Below are positions 8,690 to 16,983 of a stretch of DNA of 64,000 nt, one piece after another. The position numbers and the translations under genes are program-made. Every line of letters begins with the position of its first letter. The stretch's first letter is position 1. Below the pieces are notes generated by a model. The model was not told the DNA's origin, ran no database searches, and saw nothing but the letters and a program-made list of their open reading frames with translations. The stretch comes from Geothrix sp. SG200 (GTDB taxonomy: Bacteria > Acidobacteriota > Holophagae > Holophagales > Holophagaceae). The stretch covers positions 1-64,000 of the forward strand of contig NZ_JAKZFR010000001.1 of NCBI RefSeq assembly GCF_022808935.1, given 5' to 3'.

Positions 8690-10088
8690 GGTGGTCGTCT
8701 CCATGGTGAGAGGGCTGGGCGCCGGGCAGGATCGCCTTCACCTCGGTGGTGGCGATGACCGGCAGGACCCGGGCGAAGAGCAGCACCAGGGTGAAGAAGA
8801 TGCCGAAGGTGCCCAGGAGGACGCCAAAGTCGATCATGGTCGGCTTGTAGATGCGCCAGGCGGAGGGCAGGTAGTCCTGGTGCAGCGAGATCACGATGAT
8901 CACGAAGCGCTCGAACCACATGCCGATGGTCACGCCGATGGCCACGAGGATCATCCAGAAGTAGCTGGCGCGGGCCTTCTTGAACCAGAGGATCTGCGGA
9001 ATGAGGATGTTGCAGCTGATGGTCACCCAGCCGGCCCAGCCATAGGTGCCACTGATGATGTTCATGAAGCCGTGGTGGAGGTACTCGTTCATGGAGTACC
9101 AGGCCGTGAAGCCCTCCATCATGTAGCTGTAGCCCATGATGCAGCTCATGGCGAGGATCACCTTGTTCATCACGTCCAGGTGGCGCATGGTGATCAGGTT
9201 CTTGAGCTGCATGGTCTCGCGCACGACCACCAGCACCATCACCACCATGGCGAAGCCGGCGAAGATGGCGCCCGCCACGAAGTAGGGCGGGAAGATGGTC
9301 ATGTGCCAGCCCGGCACCACCGACGTGGCGAAGTCGAAGCTCACCACCGAGTGCACGGAGAGCACCAGGCCCGTGGCCAGGCCCGCCAGCAGCAGGTAGG
9401 CCTTCTCGTAGTGCTGCCAGTGGGAGGCCGCCCCGCGCCAGCCCATGGCCAGCACGGTGTAGAGGACCTTCCGGATCTTGCTCGTCGTCCGGTCGCGCAT
9501 GGAGGCGATGTCGGGGATGAGGCCCAGGTACCAGAACATCAGGGACACGGAGAAGTAGGTGTTCACCGCGAAGACGTCCCACAGCAGCGGCGACCGGAAG
9601 TTGGTCCACAGGGCGCGCTGGTTCGGATAGGGGAAGAGCCAGTAGGCCAGCCAGGGACGGCCCACGTGGATGAGGGGGAAGATCACGGCGCAGATGACCG
9701 CGAAGATGGTCATGGCCTCGGCGAACCGCGCGATGGCGTTGCGCCAGCGCTTGCGGAAGAGGAAGAGGATGGCCGAGATCAGCGTGCCGGCGTGGCCGAT
9801 GCCCACCCAGAACACGAAGTTGATGATGTCGAAGGCCCAGAACACAGGGCTGGTGTTGCCCCAGGCGCCGATGCCGGTGACGAAGACGTAGCCGATGCAG
9901 CCGACGCCGATGAGGAGAGCCGTGAGGGTGACGGCCAGGCCGAGGTACCACTGCTTCGGGGGCTTCATTTCGGGGAAGGCCAGGACCTGGTCGTCCAGGC
10001 TGCCGGGAGTGACCACGCCCACGGTGAGCGCGGGCTCGATCAGGGCCTCCGGGATGTCGCCGGCGGACGTGGCGGCATCAAGCTTCAT
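8682..10088 (-). CDS. actC: Alternative complex III subunit ActC (NrfD/PsrC-like quinol-binding)
   Basis: ActC is the membrane subunit that in solved ACIII structures contains the quinol site. The protein has 468 residues, ten predicted helices and a His-rich C-terminus. Motifs of the NrfD family are seen, such as NFVFWVGIGHAGTLISAILF (about 90-110) and FPLIHVGRP near 145. The start lies 11 bp inside the actB end, so the two are probably translated together. Confidence 0.95.
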   Translation of the reverse strand: MKLDAATSAGDIPEALIEPALTVGVVTPGSLDDQVLAFPEMKPPKQWYLGLAVTLTALLIGVGCIGYVFVTGIGAWGNTSPVFWAFDIINFVFWVGIGHAGTLISAILFLFRKRWRNAIARFAEAMTIFAVICAVIFPLIHVGRPWLAYWLFPYPNQRALWTNFRSPLLWDVFAVNTYFSVSLMFWYLGLIPDIASMRDRTTSKIRKVLYTVLAMGWRGAASHWQHYEKAYLLLAGLATGLVLSVHSVVSFDFATSVVPGWHMTIFPPYFVAGAIFAGFAMVVMVLVVVRETMQLKNLITMRHLDVMNKVILAMSCIMGYSYMMEGFTAWYSMNEYLHHGFMNIISGTYGWAGWVTISCNILIPQILWFKKARASYFWMILVAIGVTIGMWFERFVIIVISLHQDYLPSAWRIYKPTMIDFGVLLGTFGIFFTLVLLFARVLPVIATTEVKAILPGAQPSHHGDDHHA

Positions 10089-13000
10089 GGTGACCTCCCT
10101 CGGTCGAGGCCATAGGCATGGCGGGATTCTTCAGGTCGGCCAGGTAGGTGATGGCGGGCTTGACGCCCAGCTCCTCCAGCACGCGGTAGGCGCGGCTGGC
10201 CGCCACCAACTGGGAGACCTTGCTCTTGGGGTCCTTCAGGTCGCCGAAGACGATGGCATCCGAGGGACATCCGGCCATGCAGGCGGTGGTGATCTCACCG
10301 TCGAGGATGGCGCGGCCATCTCCCTTGGCGCGGATCTTCACGTCGTTGATGCGCTGCACGCAGAAGGAGCACTTCTCCATGACGCCGCGGGGGCGGACCG
10401 TGACCTCGGGGTTGTAGGCCAGGGTCTCAGGCTCGGTCTTGTAGGCGGTGTACTCGAGGAAGTTGAAGCGGCGCACCTTGTAGGGGCAGTTGTTGGCGCA
10501 GTACCGGGTGCCCACGCAGCGGTTGTAGGCCATCTGGTTCAGGCCTTCGGGGCTGTGGTTGGTGGCGTTCACCGGGCACACGTTCTCGCAGGGCGCGTTG
10601 TCGCAGTGCTGGCACAGCATGGGCTGGTGGACGACCTTCGGATTCTCCAGCTCGCCCTCGTAGTAGCGGTCGATGCGGATCCAGTGCATCTCGCGGCCCC
10701 GGGCCACCTGCTCGGGCCCCACGGTGGCCACGTTGTTCTCGGACTGGCAGGCCACCATGCAGGCTGAGCAGCCGGTGCAGGCCGCCAGGTCGATGACCAT
10801 GCCCCACTTGTGGTCCGGGAATTTCTGGTCCTCGTAGAGGGTCACCAGCTCGGGCATGTGGTGGTGCCCCTGGGGGTTGTGGGCGAACTCGTCCATGGTG
10901 AGGGAGCGGACGAGGTCGCGGCCCTCCATGCGGTGGTGGCTCTGAGTGCGGGAGAGCTCCTTCCGGCCGCCGGCCTTGGCCAGCTTCGCGCCGCCGCGGG
11001 CGTGGGCGCTGGCGGGATCCAGACCCACAAGTGGGAAGGCGTTGACGCCCATGCCCTTGGCCACGCCGCCGGTGGTGCGACCGTAGCCCAGCGCCAGGGC
11101 CAGCACGCCGGGCGCCTGGCCGGGCTGGATCACGGCGGGCAGCTTGAGGGTGGCGCCATCGAGGGCGAGGGTGACCCAGTCGCCCTCTTCGAGGCCCAGG
11201 GCCTTGGCGTCCTGCACAGAGACAGCCACGGGGTTGTCCCAGGTCATCTTGGTGATGGGATCCGGCGTTTCCTGCAGCCAGCTGTTGTTGGCGTGGCGGC
11301 CGTCGTGCGTGGCGAAGCCGGGGAAGAGCACCAGCTCGAGTCCGTCAGCTTTCGCGGCAACGGCCTTCTTGGCCGCGGCGGCCACGGAGGCGCCCTTGAA
11401 GACGGGGGCCGAGGTCTTGGTCTCGCCCTTCACCAGGCCGTCGTGCAGGGCCTGCTCGAAGGAGGTGCCGAAGGGCAGCTCCTTCTTCCAGCGGGCCTGC
11501 AGGTAGGCGTGGTAGCCGTCCGGAACGGTCGCGCCCATGGCCTTCAGGACGCCCAGGAGGATGTCCTCGCCCTGGCGGGTGTCGTAGAGGGCCCCGATGG
11601 CGGGCTGCTGGAGCACGGCCGCGCCGGGCGTGGCGTAGTCGCCCCAGCTCTCCAGCCAGTGGTTCTCCGGCAGCAGCAGCTGGCACTGGGCGGACGTCTC
11701 GTCCTCCACCTGGCCGATCCAGGCCCGGAAGGGCACCTTGGTCACGGCCTCCTTCCAGGCGGCTGCCTTGGGGTAGGTGTAGGCGGGGTTCACGTCCCAG
11801 AAGAGGACGGCGGCATAGGCGCCGGAAGCCATCTTCTGCGCGGCGGCCTCCAGGTCCTTCACCGTGGCCAGGGGCTCGGCGGCGCGGAGGGCCACGGCCT
11901 CGGAGCCCAGCATGGCGTTGAGCAGGTGGGCGGCCTGGTGGGCTTCGGCGGGCATCTGGGCCCCGCAGAGCACCACGGCGTTCCGGCCGGCAGCCCGGAG
12001 GTCCTTCACCAGGCTGGACCAGACGGCTGCCGGGATGTCCGCGGGCGCGCCCGCGGACATCCCGGACAGATCCGTGCCGGTTGGCAGCGCCACGCCCTTG
12101 GCCGCCAGTTCCTTCGCCAGAGCGAAGGCCACGGCGCCGAGGCGGGAGGGGGAAACAGGCACGCGCTGATCGGCGTTGGTGCCGGTCAGCGTGAGGGGGC
12201 CTTCCAGCACCCAGAGACGGTTGATGGCCTCCTGCGCGTTCTTCAACCTCCGCTTGGCGCCCCAGGCGGCCTGGGCCTCGGGATCCTCGCCGTTCAGGAA
12301 GTCCGCGCCGAGCGACAGGATGACCTTGGCCTTGTCCAGGCGGGGCTGGAGGTCCACGGCTTGGCCGAAGCTGGCCAGGGCGGCCACCTCCGCGGCGTCG
12401 CCCGCGGCGGGCTCATAGGCCAGGTGCTCCAGGGTGGGCAGGGCGGTCTTGAGGTCCGCCAGCAGGGCCTTGCGGCTGGGCGAGACCACGGCCCCGGAGA
12501 TCAGGAGCACGGGCTTGCCCGCGGCCTTGGCACCCCGGAGCGCTCCGTGGAACTGGGCTTCCGCGTCCGCCCAGCTCGCCACATGGCCCTGGGCCTTGGG
12601 TGCGCGGAGGCGGTCGGGGTCGTAGAGGCGCAGCACGTCGGCCATGACGCGGGGGCTGGTCTTGCCCTTCACGCCGGGGTGCTCGTCGTTGCCGGTGAGG
12701 TGGATGGGGCGGCCTTCGCGGGTCTTCACCAGCACGGGGTAGACGCGGCGGCCCTCGTGCGTGGCGCTGGCGTAGTAGTTGGCCACGCCGGGGATCACCT
12801 CCACGGGGCGCTTGGTGTAGGGCACCACAGTGCCCTGGCCCTTGCGGTCGCAGGCCACGGTGGCAGCGAGCGCGGCGGCGGCGCTCACCAGGCCCAGGAA
12901 GTCGCGGCGGGAGACGCCGCTCTGGGGCGGCAGGCCATGGACGTCGTCGTAGTCCGGGCCGGCCGGAATGGTGCCGGGGAGGAACTCGTCGTGGGCGGCC

Positions 13001-13092
13001 CGCTGGGCCTCGGGCGTCTCGATGCGCTCCTCGAGGGTGCGCCAGAAGCGCGGGGTCTCGAGGGGGCCGTGTTCGGGAAGTCGTGTCTTCAT
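10078..13092 (-). CDS. actB: Alternative complex III subunit ActB (molybdopterin-oxidoreductase-like plus iron-sulfur domain)
   Basis: ActB is the large periplasm-facing iron-sulfur subunit of ACIII. The 1004 residues begin with a cytoplasmic stretch and a Tat motif (SRRDFLGL at 61-68) followed by a lipobox-like ATVAC ending at Cys81. Residues about 90-740 resemble a molybdopterin oxidoreductase A-type domain that in this family carries no molybdenum. About 765-945 form an NrfC-like domain with four cysteine motifs: CTGCSACMVAC, CQHCDNAPCENVC, CVGTRYCANNC and CSFC with CMAGC. A perfect 36-bp palindrome lies in the coding sequence near residues 343-354. It starts 4 bp after a small upstream gene. 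Confidence 0.96.
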   Translation of the reverse strand: MKTRLPEHGPLETPRFWRTLEERIETPEAQRAAHDEFLPGTIPAGPDYDDVHGLPPQSGVSRRDFLGLVSAAAALAATVACDRKGQGTVVPYTKRPVEVIPGVANYYASATHEGRRVYPVLVKTREGRPIHLTGNDEHPGVKGKTSPRVMADVLRLYDPDRLRAPKAQGHVASWADAEAQFHGALRGAKAAGKPVLLISGAVVSPSRKALLADLKTALPTLEHLAYEPAAGDAAEVAALASFGQAVDLQPRLDKAKVILSLGADFLNGEDPEAQAAWGAKRRLKNAQEAINRLWVLEGPLTLTGTNADQRVPVSPSRLGAVAFALAKELAAKGVALPTGTDLSGMSAGAPADIPAAVWSSLVKDLRAAGRNAVVLCGAQMPAEAHQAAHLLNAMLGSEAVALRAAEPLATVKDLEAAAQKMASGAYAAVLFWDVNPAYTYPKAAAWKEAVTKVPFRAWIGQVEDETSAQCQLLLPENHWLESWGDYATPGAAVLQQPAIGALYDTRQGEDILLGVLKAMGATVPDGYHAYLQARWKKELPFGTSFEQALHDGLVKGETKTSAPVFKGASVAAAAKKAVAAKADGLELVLFPGFATHDGRHANNSWLQETPDPITKMTWDNPVAVSVQDAKALGLEEGDWVTLALDGATLKLPAVIQPGQAPGVLALALGYGRTTGGVAKGMGVNAFPLVGLDPASAHARGGAKLAKAGGRKELSRTQSHHRMEGRDLVRSLTMDEFAHNPQGHHHMPELVTLYEDQKFPDHKWGMVIDLAACTGCSACMVACQSENNVATVGPEQVARGREMHWIRIDRYYEGELENPKVVHQPMLCQHCDNAPCENVCPVNATNHSPEGLNQMAYNRCVGTRYCANNCPYKVRRFNFLEYTAYKTEPETLAYNPEVTVRPRGVMEKCSFCVQRINDVKIRAKGDGRAILDGEITTACMAGCPSDAIVFGDLKDPKSKVSQLVAASRAYRVLEELGVKPAITYLADLKNPAMPMASTEGGHHEA
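12030..12065. repeat. Perfect 36-bp palindrome inside actB
   Basis: The two 18-base halves (12030-12047 and 12048-12065) are exact reverse complements with no loop. The half begins CCGGGATGTCC and ends GCGGGCG. It stays in frame in actB, coding for a short Ala/Gly/Pro-rich stretch (SGMSAGAPADIPA) in what looks like a surface loop of the oxidoreductase-like domain. Confidence 0.9.
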
Positions 13093-13096
13093 GAGG

Positions 13097-13291
13097 TCAT
13101 CCGCGGCGCTTGATGGCGTGTTCGGGGGGCGTGATGGGGATGCGGAGCGGAACCGCTTCCGGCGGCGTCTCCGGAGGGGCCTCGCGGTCCGGCCTGAAGA
13201 CCAGGCCCAGGGCCTCCCGGCCCAGGAGGAGCGGCCCCGCCACCAGGGCGGCGGCGCGGTCGAGCAGCGGCTTGCGGGTCTCGTCAGCCAT
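13097..13291 (-). CDS. Small conserved-position protein between actA and actB, function unknown
   Basis: A 64-residue open frame lies between actA and actB. AGGAG is 8 nt before the ATG and overlaps the actA stop (TAGGAG), a strong sign that it is translated. The first half is amphipathic to hydrophobic (LLDRAAALVAGPLLLGREAL), the second is Pro/Glu-rich and ends in a basic ERG-like tail (HAIKRRG). No family is recognised. Its place suggests a small ACIII subunit or assembly protein. The stop is 4 bp before the actB start. Confidence 0.72.
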   Translation of the reverse strand: MADETRKPLLDRAAALVAGPLLLGREALGLVFRPDREAPPETPPEAVPLRIPITPPEHAIKRRG

Positions 13292-13302
13292 CGTCGGAGC
13301 TC

Positions 13303-13866
13303 CTAGCGGTGGCAGGCGGCGCAGTTCTCGGCGCCCCGGGTGATCTTGGATCCGGCGGGCAGGGCGGCGTGGGGGTCGCGGTGGCAGGCCAGGCAATTGC
13401 CCATGCGCATGCCCATCTCGCGGGTGACCACCTTCATGGTCTGCACCTCGCCGTGGCAGCTCTGGCAGGTGATGCCGGCGTTCACGTGGGGCCGGTGGTC
13501 GAAGAAGACGTGATCCGGAAGGGTGTGGACCCGCTGCCAGAGGATGGGCTGGCCGGCGTTGGCGATCTGGGTCAGCTTCTGGATGGCGGGCCGGTCGGTC
13601 CGGGTCACTTTGTGGCAGCCCATGCAGAGGTCCACGCTGGGAATGCCCGCCACCCGGGATTTGTCCACGCCGGAATGGCAGTACTGACACTGCATGCGGA
13701 GGGTGCCGGCGTGCAGCTCGTGGGAGAAGGGGATGGGCTGCTCGGGGGCGTAGCCCTTGGCGAAGCGGTCCGGCTGGGTGAACCAGCCCACGGTGAGCAC
13801 CGTGAGAAGGACCGCCACGGCCCCGGCCGGCAGGACGAAGCGGAACGCTCGGTCGAATTGGTGCAT
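13303..13866 (-). CDS. actA: Alternative complex III subunit ActA, pentaheme cytochrome c
   Basis: ActA collects electrons from ActB in the periplasm. The protein of 187 residues has an N-terminal signal anchor (about 9-30) and five CxxCH heme sites: CQYCH at 60, CMGCH at 81, CQSCH at 134, CLACH at 158 and CAACH at 182, with further histidines for bis-His ligation. The start at 13866 is preferred because AGGGG lies 6 nt upstream; an in-frame ATG at 13896 would add ten residues with no clear ribosome site. It is the first gene of the operon, about 260 nt downstream of a predicted promoter. Confidence 0.95.
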   Translation of the reverse strand: MHQFDRAFRFVLPAGAVAVLLTVLTVGWFTQPDRFAKGYAPEQPIPFSHELHAGTLRMQCQYCHSGVDKSRVAGIPSVDLCMGCHKVTRTDRPAIQKLTQIANAGQPILWQRVHTLPDHVFFDHRPHVNAGITCQSCHGEVQTMKVVTREMGMRMGNCLACHRDPHAALPAGSKITRGAENCAACHR

Positions 13867-14093
13867 GCACAACCCCTGGAAAGTTCGGATCCGCACAGTG
13901 GCCGGAGCCAGCGGGGACTGAAGGGACGGTTGGACGCGGGACGGATCAGAGGTGATGGCCAGGGATTCTGGCAGGTGCCGGGCGAGCCGGAAGGGATTCC
14001 TTCCGGGCGTCGGCGTCTCCGTCCAGAGAATGTCGGCCGAGCGGCGTCAGAGGTAAGACGACACTCATGTCCAGAGGACTTGGTCACACTGGG

Positions 14094-14118
14094 GCGACAT
14101 TCGGCAAATTTGTGTCGC
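14094..14118. promoter_or_regulatory. Inverted repeat GCGACA...TGTCGC near the act transcription start
   Basis: GCGACA (14094-14099) and TGTCGC (14113-14118) form an inverted repeat with 13 bases between. A further CGACA half-site lies at 14059-14063. The repeat begins 8 bases downstream of the predicted -10 box, a position suited to a repressor or activator of the respiratory operon. The regulator is not known. Confidence 0.4.
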
Positions 14119-14126
14119 AAGTCACC

Positions 14127-14155
14127 ATCATAGATCAGTGCCACAGGATTGTTTA
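14127..14155 (-). promoter_or_regulatory. Predicted promoter of the act-cox operon
   Basis: On the minus strand TAAACA (14150-14155) and TATGAT (14127-14132) are 17 bases apart; the -10 box has one mismatch to TATAAT and the -35 box two to TTGACA. Transcription would start near 14120 and leave a leader of about 250 nt before actA. Confidence 0.5.
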
Positions 14156-14354
14156 TCCCTTTTTTCTGAGGCAGATCCAGCGACTAAGGGGATTATCCGG
14201 TGTTCTATTTAGCCACTCGTGAAGGTGGCGATTTCCTCCAGGCCAGAGGCCGTCGAGACGAGGCCGGCTCAGCCTCCGCACCCAGGGCGGCGCATAACCT
14301 CCCGGAACCTCTTCTTTGTCAGGGGTTTGGGATTTTTCGCGAGGTCTGACCACC

Positions 14355-14978
14355 CTACCTGGGGAAGCCCATCCAGGGTTTCAGGAGTCCCAGCTGGAGG
14401 AAGAGGGCGCCCATGCGCTCCACGGGCAGGCCCATGACCGTGGAGAAGCTGCCCTCGACCCCCTCGATGAACAGGGCCCCGATGCCCTGGATGGCGTACG
14501 AGCCCGCTTTGTCCATGGGCTCGTGGGTGCCGATGTACCAGCGGATCTGGGCCTCGGTGAGGGGGCGGAAGACCACCTGGGCCGTGTCCACGAAGCTGTG
14601 GACCTGATCGTTCCGCTGGAGGCAGAAGCCGGTGTGCACCTGGTGGGCGCGGCCCTGGATCAGGCTCAGCATCCGGACGGCGTCCTCCGCGTCCAGGGGC
14701 TTGTTGAGCGTGTGATGGTCCACGGCCACGGTGGTGTCCGCGGCCATGACCCAGCGGTCGGGGTTGCGGCCGGCCACCACCTCAGCCTTCAGCTCCGCCA
14801 GGCGCAGCACCAGGTCGCCGGGCTCCTCGTCCAGCAGGGGCGTCTCGTCCACCTCGGGCGCCTGGATCTCGAAGGGGATGCGCATGGCCTCCAGCCAATG
14901 GCGTCGGCGCGGGCTACTGCTGGCCAGGATCAAGGGCTTCAGGGCGGCCTCGGGAAGGCCGGGGAGGGTCTCGCTCAC
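14355..14978 (-). CDS. maf: Maf-family nucleoside triphosphate pyrophosphatase
   Basis: Maf proteins hydrolyse nucleoside triphosphates, mainly non-canonical or specific pyrimidine nucleotides, to monophosphates. The 207-residue protein shows the family motif LASSSPRRRHWLE near residue 17, VDETP near 43 and AADTTVAVD near 80. It starts with GTG at 14978, and GTGA overlaps the stop of the acetyltransferase gene, so coupling is likely. The last gene of a maf-GNAT-lnt-methyltransferase run. Confidence 0.93.
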   Translation of the reverse strand: MSETLPGLPEAALKPLILASSSPRRRHWLEAMRIPFEIQAPEVDETPLLDEEPGDLVLRLAELKAEVVAGRNPDRWVMAADTTVAVDHHTLNKPLDAEDAVRMLSLIQGRAHQVHTGFCLQRNDQVHSFVDTAQVVFRPLTEAQIRWYIGTHEPMDKAGSYAIQGIGALFIEGVEGSFSTVMGLPVERMGALFLQLGLLKPWMGFPR

Positions 14979-15475
14979 CGCAGGCCCCGCTGCTCGAGCT
15001 CGGCGATGCCCACCCGCATGTGGTAGCTGTCGACCTCCTGGCCCAGGCGGAAGCCGAAGCGGGGGTAGAAGTTGGCCGCGTCCCGGGTCTCCAGGACGAA
15101 CCGCTGCACCTCGCCCGCCCAGGGGTGCCGCAGGGCCCACTTCACCAGCTCGGTGGCGATGCCCTGGCCCATCAGATCCTGCGCCGTCACCACGTCGTAG
15201 AGCTTGGCTTCGTAGGCGTGATCCGACCAGAGCCGGGTGGCGCCCACCAGGCGGCCGCCCCGGTGGCCCTCGGGCACCAGGCGGGCCGTCAGCAGGCGCG
15301 AGCAGGCCAGCAGCCGCCGCCACTGCTCGATGGTGCGGTCCGCGGTCCAGTAGACCTCTTCCGCCTGGAAGAAGATCTGGAGCTCGCGGGGGTCCACGCT
15401 CCAGGTCTCGTCGAAGAAGGCCACGGTGCCGTGCGGGGTTGAAAGCGGCTCGGGTACGAGGAGATCGCGGTCCAT
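14975..15475 (-). CDS. GNAT-family N-acetyltransferase
   Basis: A 166-residue cytoplasmic protein with the GNAT fold: LVGATRLWSDHAYEAKLYDVV in the central strands, an acetyl-CoA loop around DLMGQGIATELV (about 105-116), and the C-terminal ETRDAANFYPRFGF signature (about 135-150). The substrate cannot be told from the sequence. Its ATG shares one base with the lnt stop (TGATG). Confidence 0.88.
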   Translation of the reverse strand: MDRDLLVPEPLSTPHGTVAFFDETWSVDPRELQIFFQAEEVYWTADRTIEQWRRLLACSRLLTARLVPEGHRGGRLVGATRLWSDHAYEAKLYDVVTAQDLMGQGIATELVKWALRHPWAGEVQRFVLETRDAANFYPRFGFRLGQEVDSYHMRVGIAELEQRGLR

Positions 15476-16983
15476 CAGGCCTTCCGGGCTAGGGCTCTCC
15501 AGCCTAGCAGTACCGTTCCGAGCGCCAGTCCCGCCATCAGCCCCGGCAGCAGCCAGGCGGAACGGGCGGGGGTGTGCACTGGCCGCCAGGTCAACGCCAC
15601 GGCGAAGGCTCCTTCGCTGAGAGGCTCTCCCCAAAGCTCGAAGTGGCCGTCCTCCCGGAATACGCCGGACTTCCCCGTGAGCGTGGCCCGCAGCAGGGGG
15701 ACACCCAGTTCCGTGGCGCGGAGGCGGATCTGGGCCGCGTGCAGGTCCGTGGCGATGCTGCGGTCGAACCAGCCGTCGTTGGTGTGGTTGCTCAGCAGGT
15801 CCGCGTGGCCCAGCTCGAAGCCCTGGCGGGTGCGCTGGGTCAGGAGGGCTTCGCTGCAGACGAGCGGGTGCACGTGCAGGTCGCCGGCGGGGGTGGGCAC
15901 GGCGAAGGCGCAGCCCTCCTTGAGTTCCCCGGCCTCCTGGGACACGAAGCCCATCTTCCCGTCCAGCCACCGCCGGAAGGCCTCGGGGCCGGGCGTGCGC
16001 TCGCCGAAGGGCATGGGCTCCGTCTTCGCGAAGACGAAGGGTGGCCGGCCGGCCGCCTCGCCCCGCACCAGGTTGTAGGGGCCCCCCTCGGTGCCGAAGA
16101 GCCAGGCCACGCCCCGGGACACGGCCTCGGCGGAAAGCCGCAGGTCCGGGTGGCGGTCGTCCCGGCCCAGCACCGAGCTCTCGGGCCAGAGCAGCAGGGT
16201 GGCGCGCCCCGCCCTCGGCCAGCCCCGGGCCTTCAGCAGCGCGTCGCTGCGCCGCCACATCTCCGCTTCCATCCCCGGCCAGCGAACCCCGGCGGGGAAG
16301 TTGGGCTGGATCATGGCCACGTCGAGGGTCCGTTCCCCCTCCCGGGGCAGCAGGTGCCAGGCGCCCCCCAGCAGGAGCATCAGGCCCACGGCGAAGCCCG
16401 GCCCCGCCAGGATCCGCCGGGGAGAGGCACCCTGGGCCAGGTGGGCGGCGGTCCAGGCCCCGGCGCCCCAGGCCAGGGCCGACAGGCCCGAGGCGCCCAG
16501 GAAGGCGGCCGAGCGCGCGGGCCAGGGCAGGGAACCGAAGGCGGCGCCCCAGGTCCAGGGATAGACATGGAAGCCCCAGGTCTCCCAGCCCATCAGGAGG
16601 AAGGCGGCCACGCAGGCGGCGGCCAGGGGCCCGATGCGGCGGAAGGCCCAACGCGACCCCAGGACCACCAGCCAGAGCCCCGTGGCTTCCCAGAGGCTCA
16701 GCAGGACCATCCCCAGGAGGGCCAGGCCGAAGGGCAGCCCGCCCTTGGAGGCCAGAGTCTGGGGCACCCACTGGTAGAGGAGGAGGAGGCCGCCCAGGAG
16801 CGCCGTCCAGGTCCAGACCGCGTGGCGCCCCTTGAACAGGCCTTCCAGCAGCAGCACGGGGAAGAGCAGCGCCAAGACCGGTTCCAGCCAGCCCCCCAGG
16901 GCGCCGGGGAAGCGGAAGGCGAGCATGAAGATGCAAGCCAGCACGGCGGTTTCGAGGGGACGGAGGAGCCAGCCGCGGGTCAT
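15475..16983 (-). CDS. lnt: Apolipoprotein N-acyltransferase
   Basis: Lnt adds the third acyl chain to lipoproteins in the inner membrane, needed for Lol-dependent sorting to the outer membrane. The 502-residue protein has about seven N-terminal helices, a nitrilase-like periplasmic domain and a final helix. Catalytic residues fit the family: Glu in LLWPESSV, Lys in AKTEPMPFGERTP and Cys in HPLVCSEALL (YE of the usual CYE is replaced by SE). The window also encodes LolC/LolD and a lipoprotein. The start overlaps the upstream methyltransferase stop by 4 bp. Confidence 0.93.
   Translation of the reverse strand: MTRGWLLRPLETAVLACIFMLAFRFPGALGGWLEPVLALLFPVLLLEGLFKGRHAVWTWTALLGGLLLLYQWVPQTLASKGGLPFGLALLGMVLLSLWEATGLWLVVLGSRWAFRRIGPLAAACVAAFLLMGWETWGFHVYPWTWGAAFGSLPWPARSAAFLGASGLSALAWGAGAWTAAHLAQGASPRRILAGPGFAVGLMLLLGGAWHLLPREGERTLDVAMIQPNFPAGVRWPGMEAEMWRRSDALLKARGWPRAGRATLLLWPESSVLGRDDRHPDLRLSAEAVSRGVAWLFGTEGGPYNLVRGEAAGRPPFVFAKTEPMPFGERTPGPEAFRRWLDGKMGFVSQEAGELKEGCAFAVPTPAGDLHVHPLVCSEALLTQRTRQGFELGHADLLSNHTNDGWFDRSIATDLHAAQIRLRATELGVPLLRATLTGKSGVFREDGHFELWGEPLSEGAFAVALTWRPVHTPARSAWLLPGLMAGLALGTVLLGWRALARKA

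Larger units (their letters stand above)
13867..14354. other. Intergenic region upstream of the act-cox operon
   Basis: The 488 bases between actA and maf contain the predicted act promoter and an adjacent inverted repeat (listed separately). The part from 14160 to 14354, downstream of maf, shows no convincing gene. A short minus-strand open frame at 14153-14353 has no ribosome site and an unnatural composition. No tRNA or structured RNA was recognised. Confidence 0.6.

Noticed and set aside
308-8758. Long plus-strand open frames across the act-cox operon
   Set aside because: They are complementary readings of clear membrane and heme protein genes; their composition (Glu, Gly, Arg, His runs) is not protein-like.
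14153-14353. Short gene upstream of actA
   Set aside because: A 66-codon frame with no ribosome site, no hydrophobic or domain feature, and a position between maf and the act promoter.
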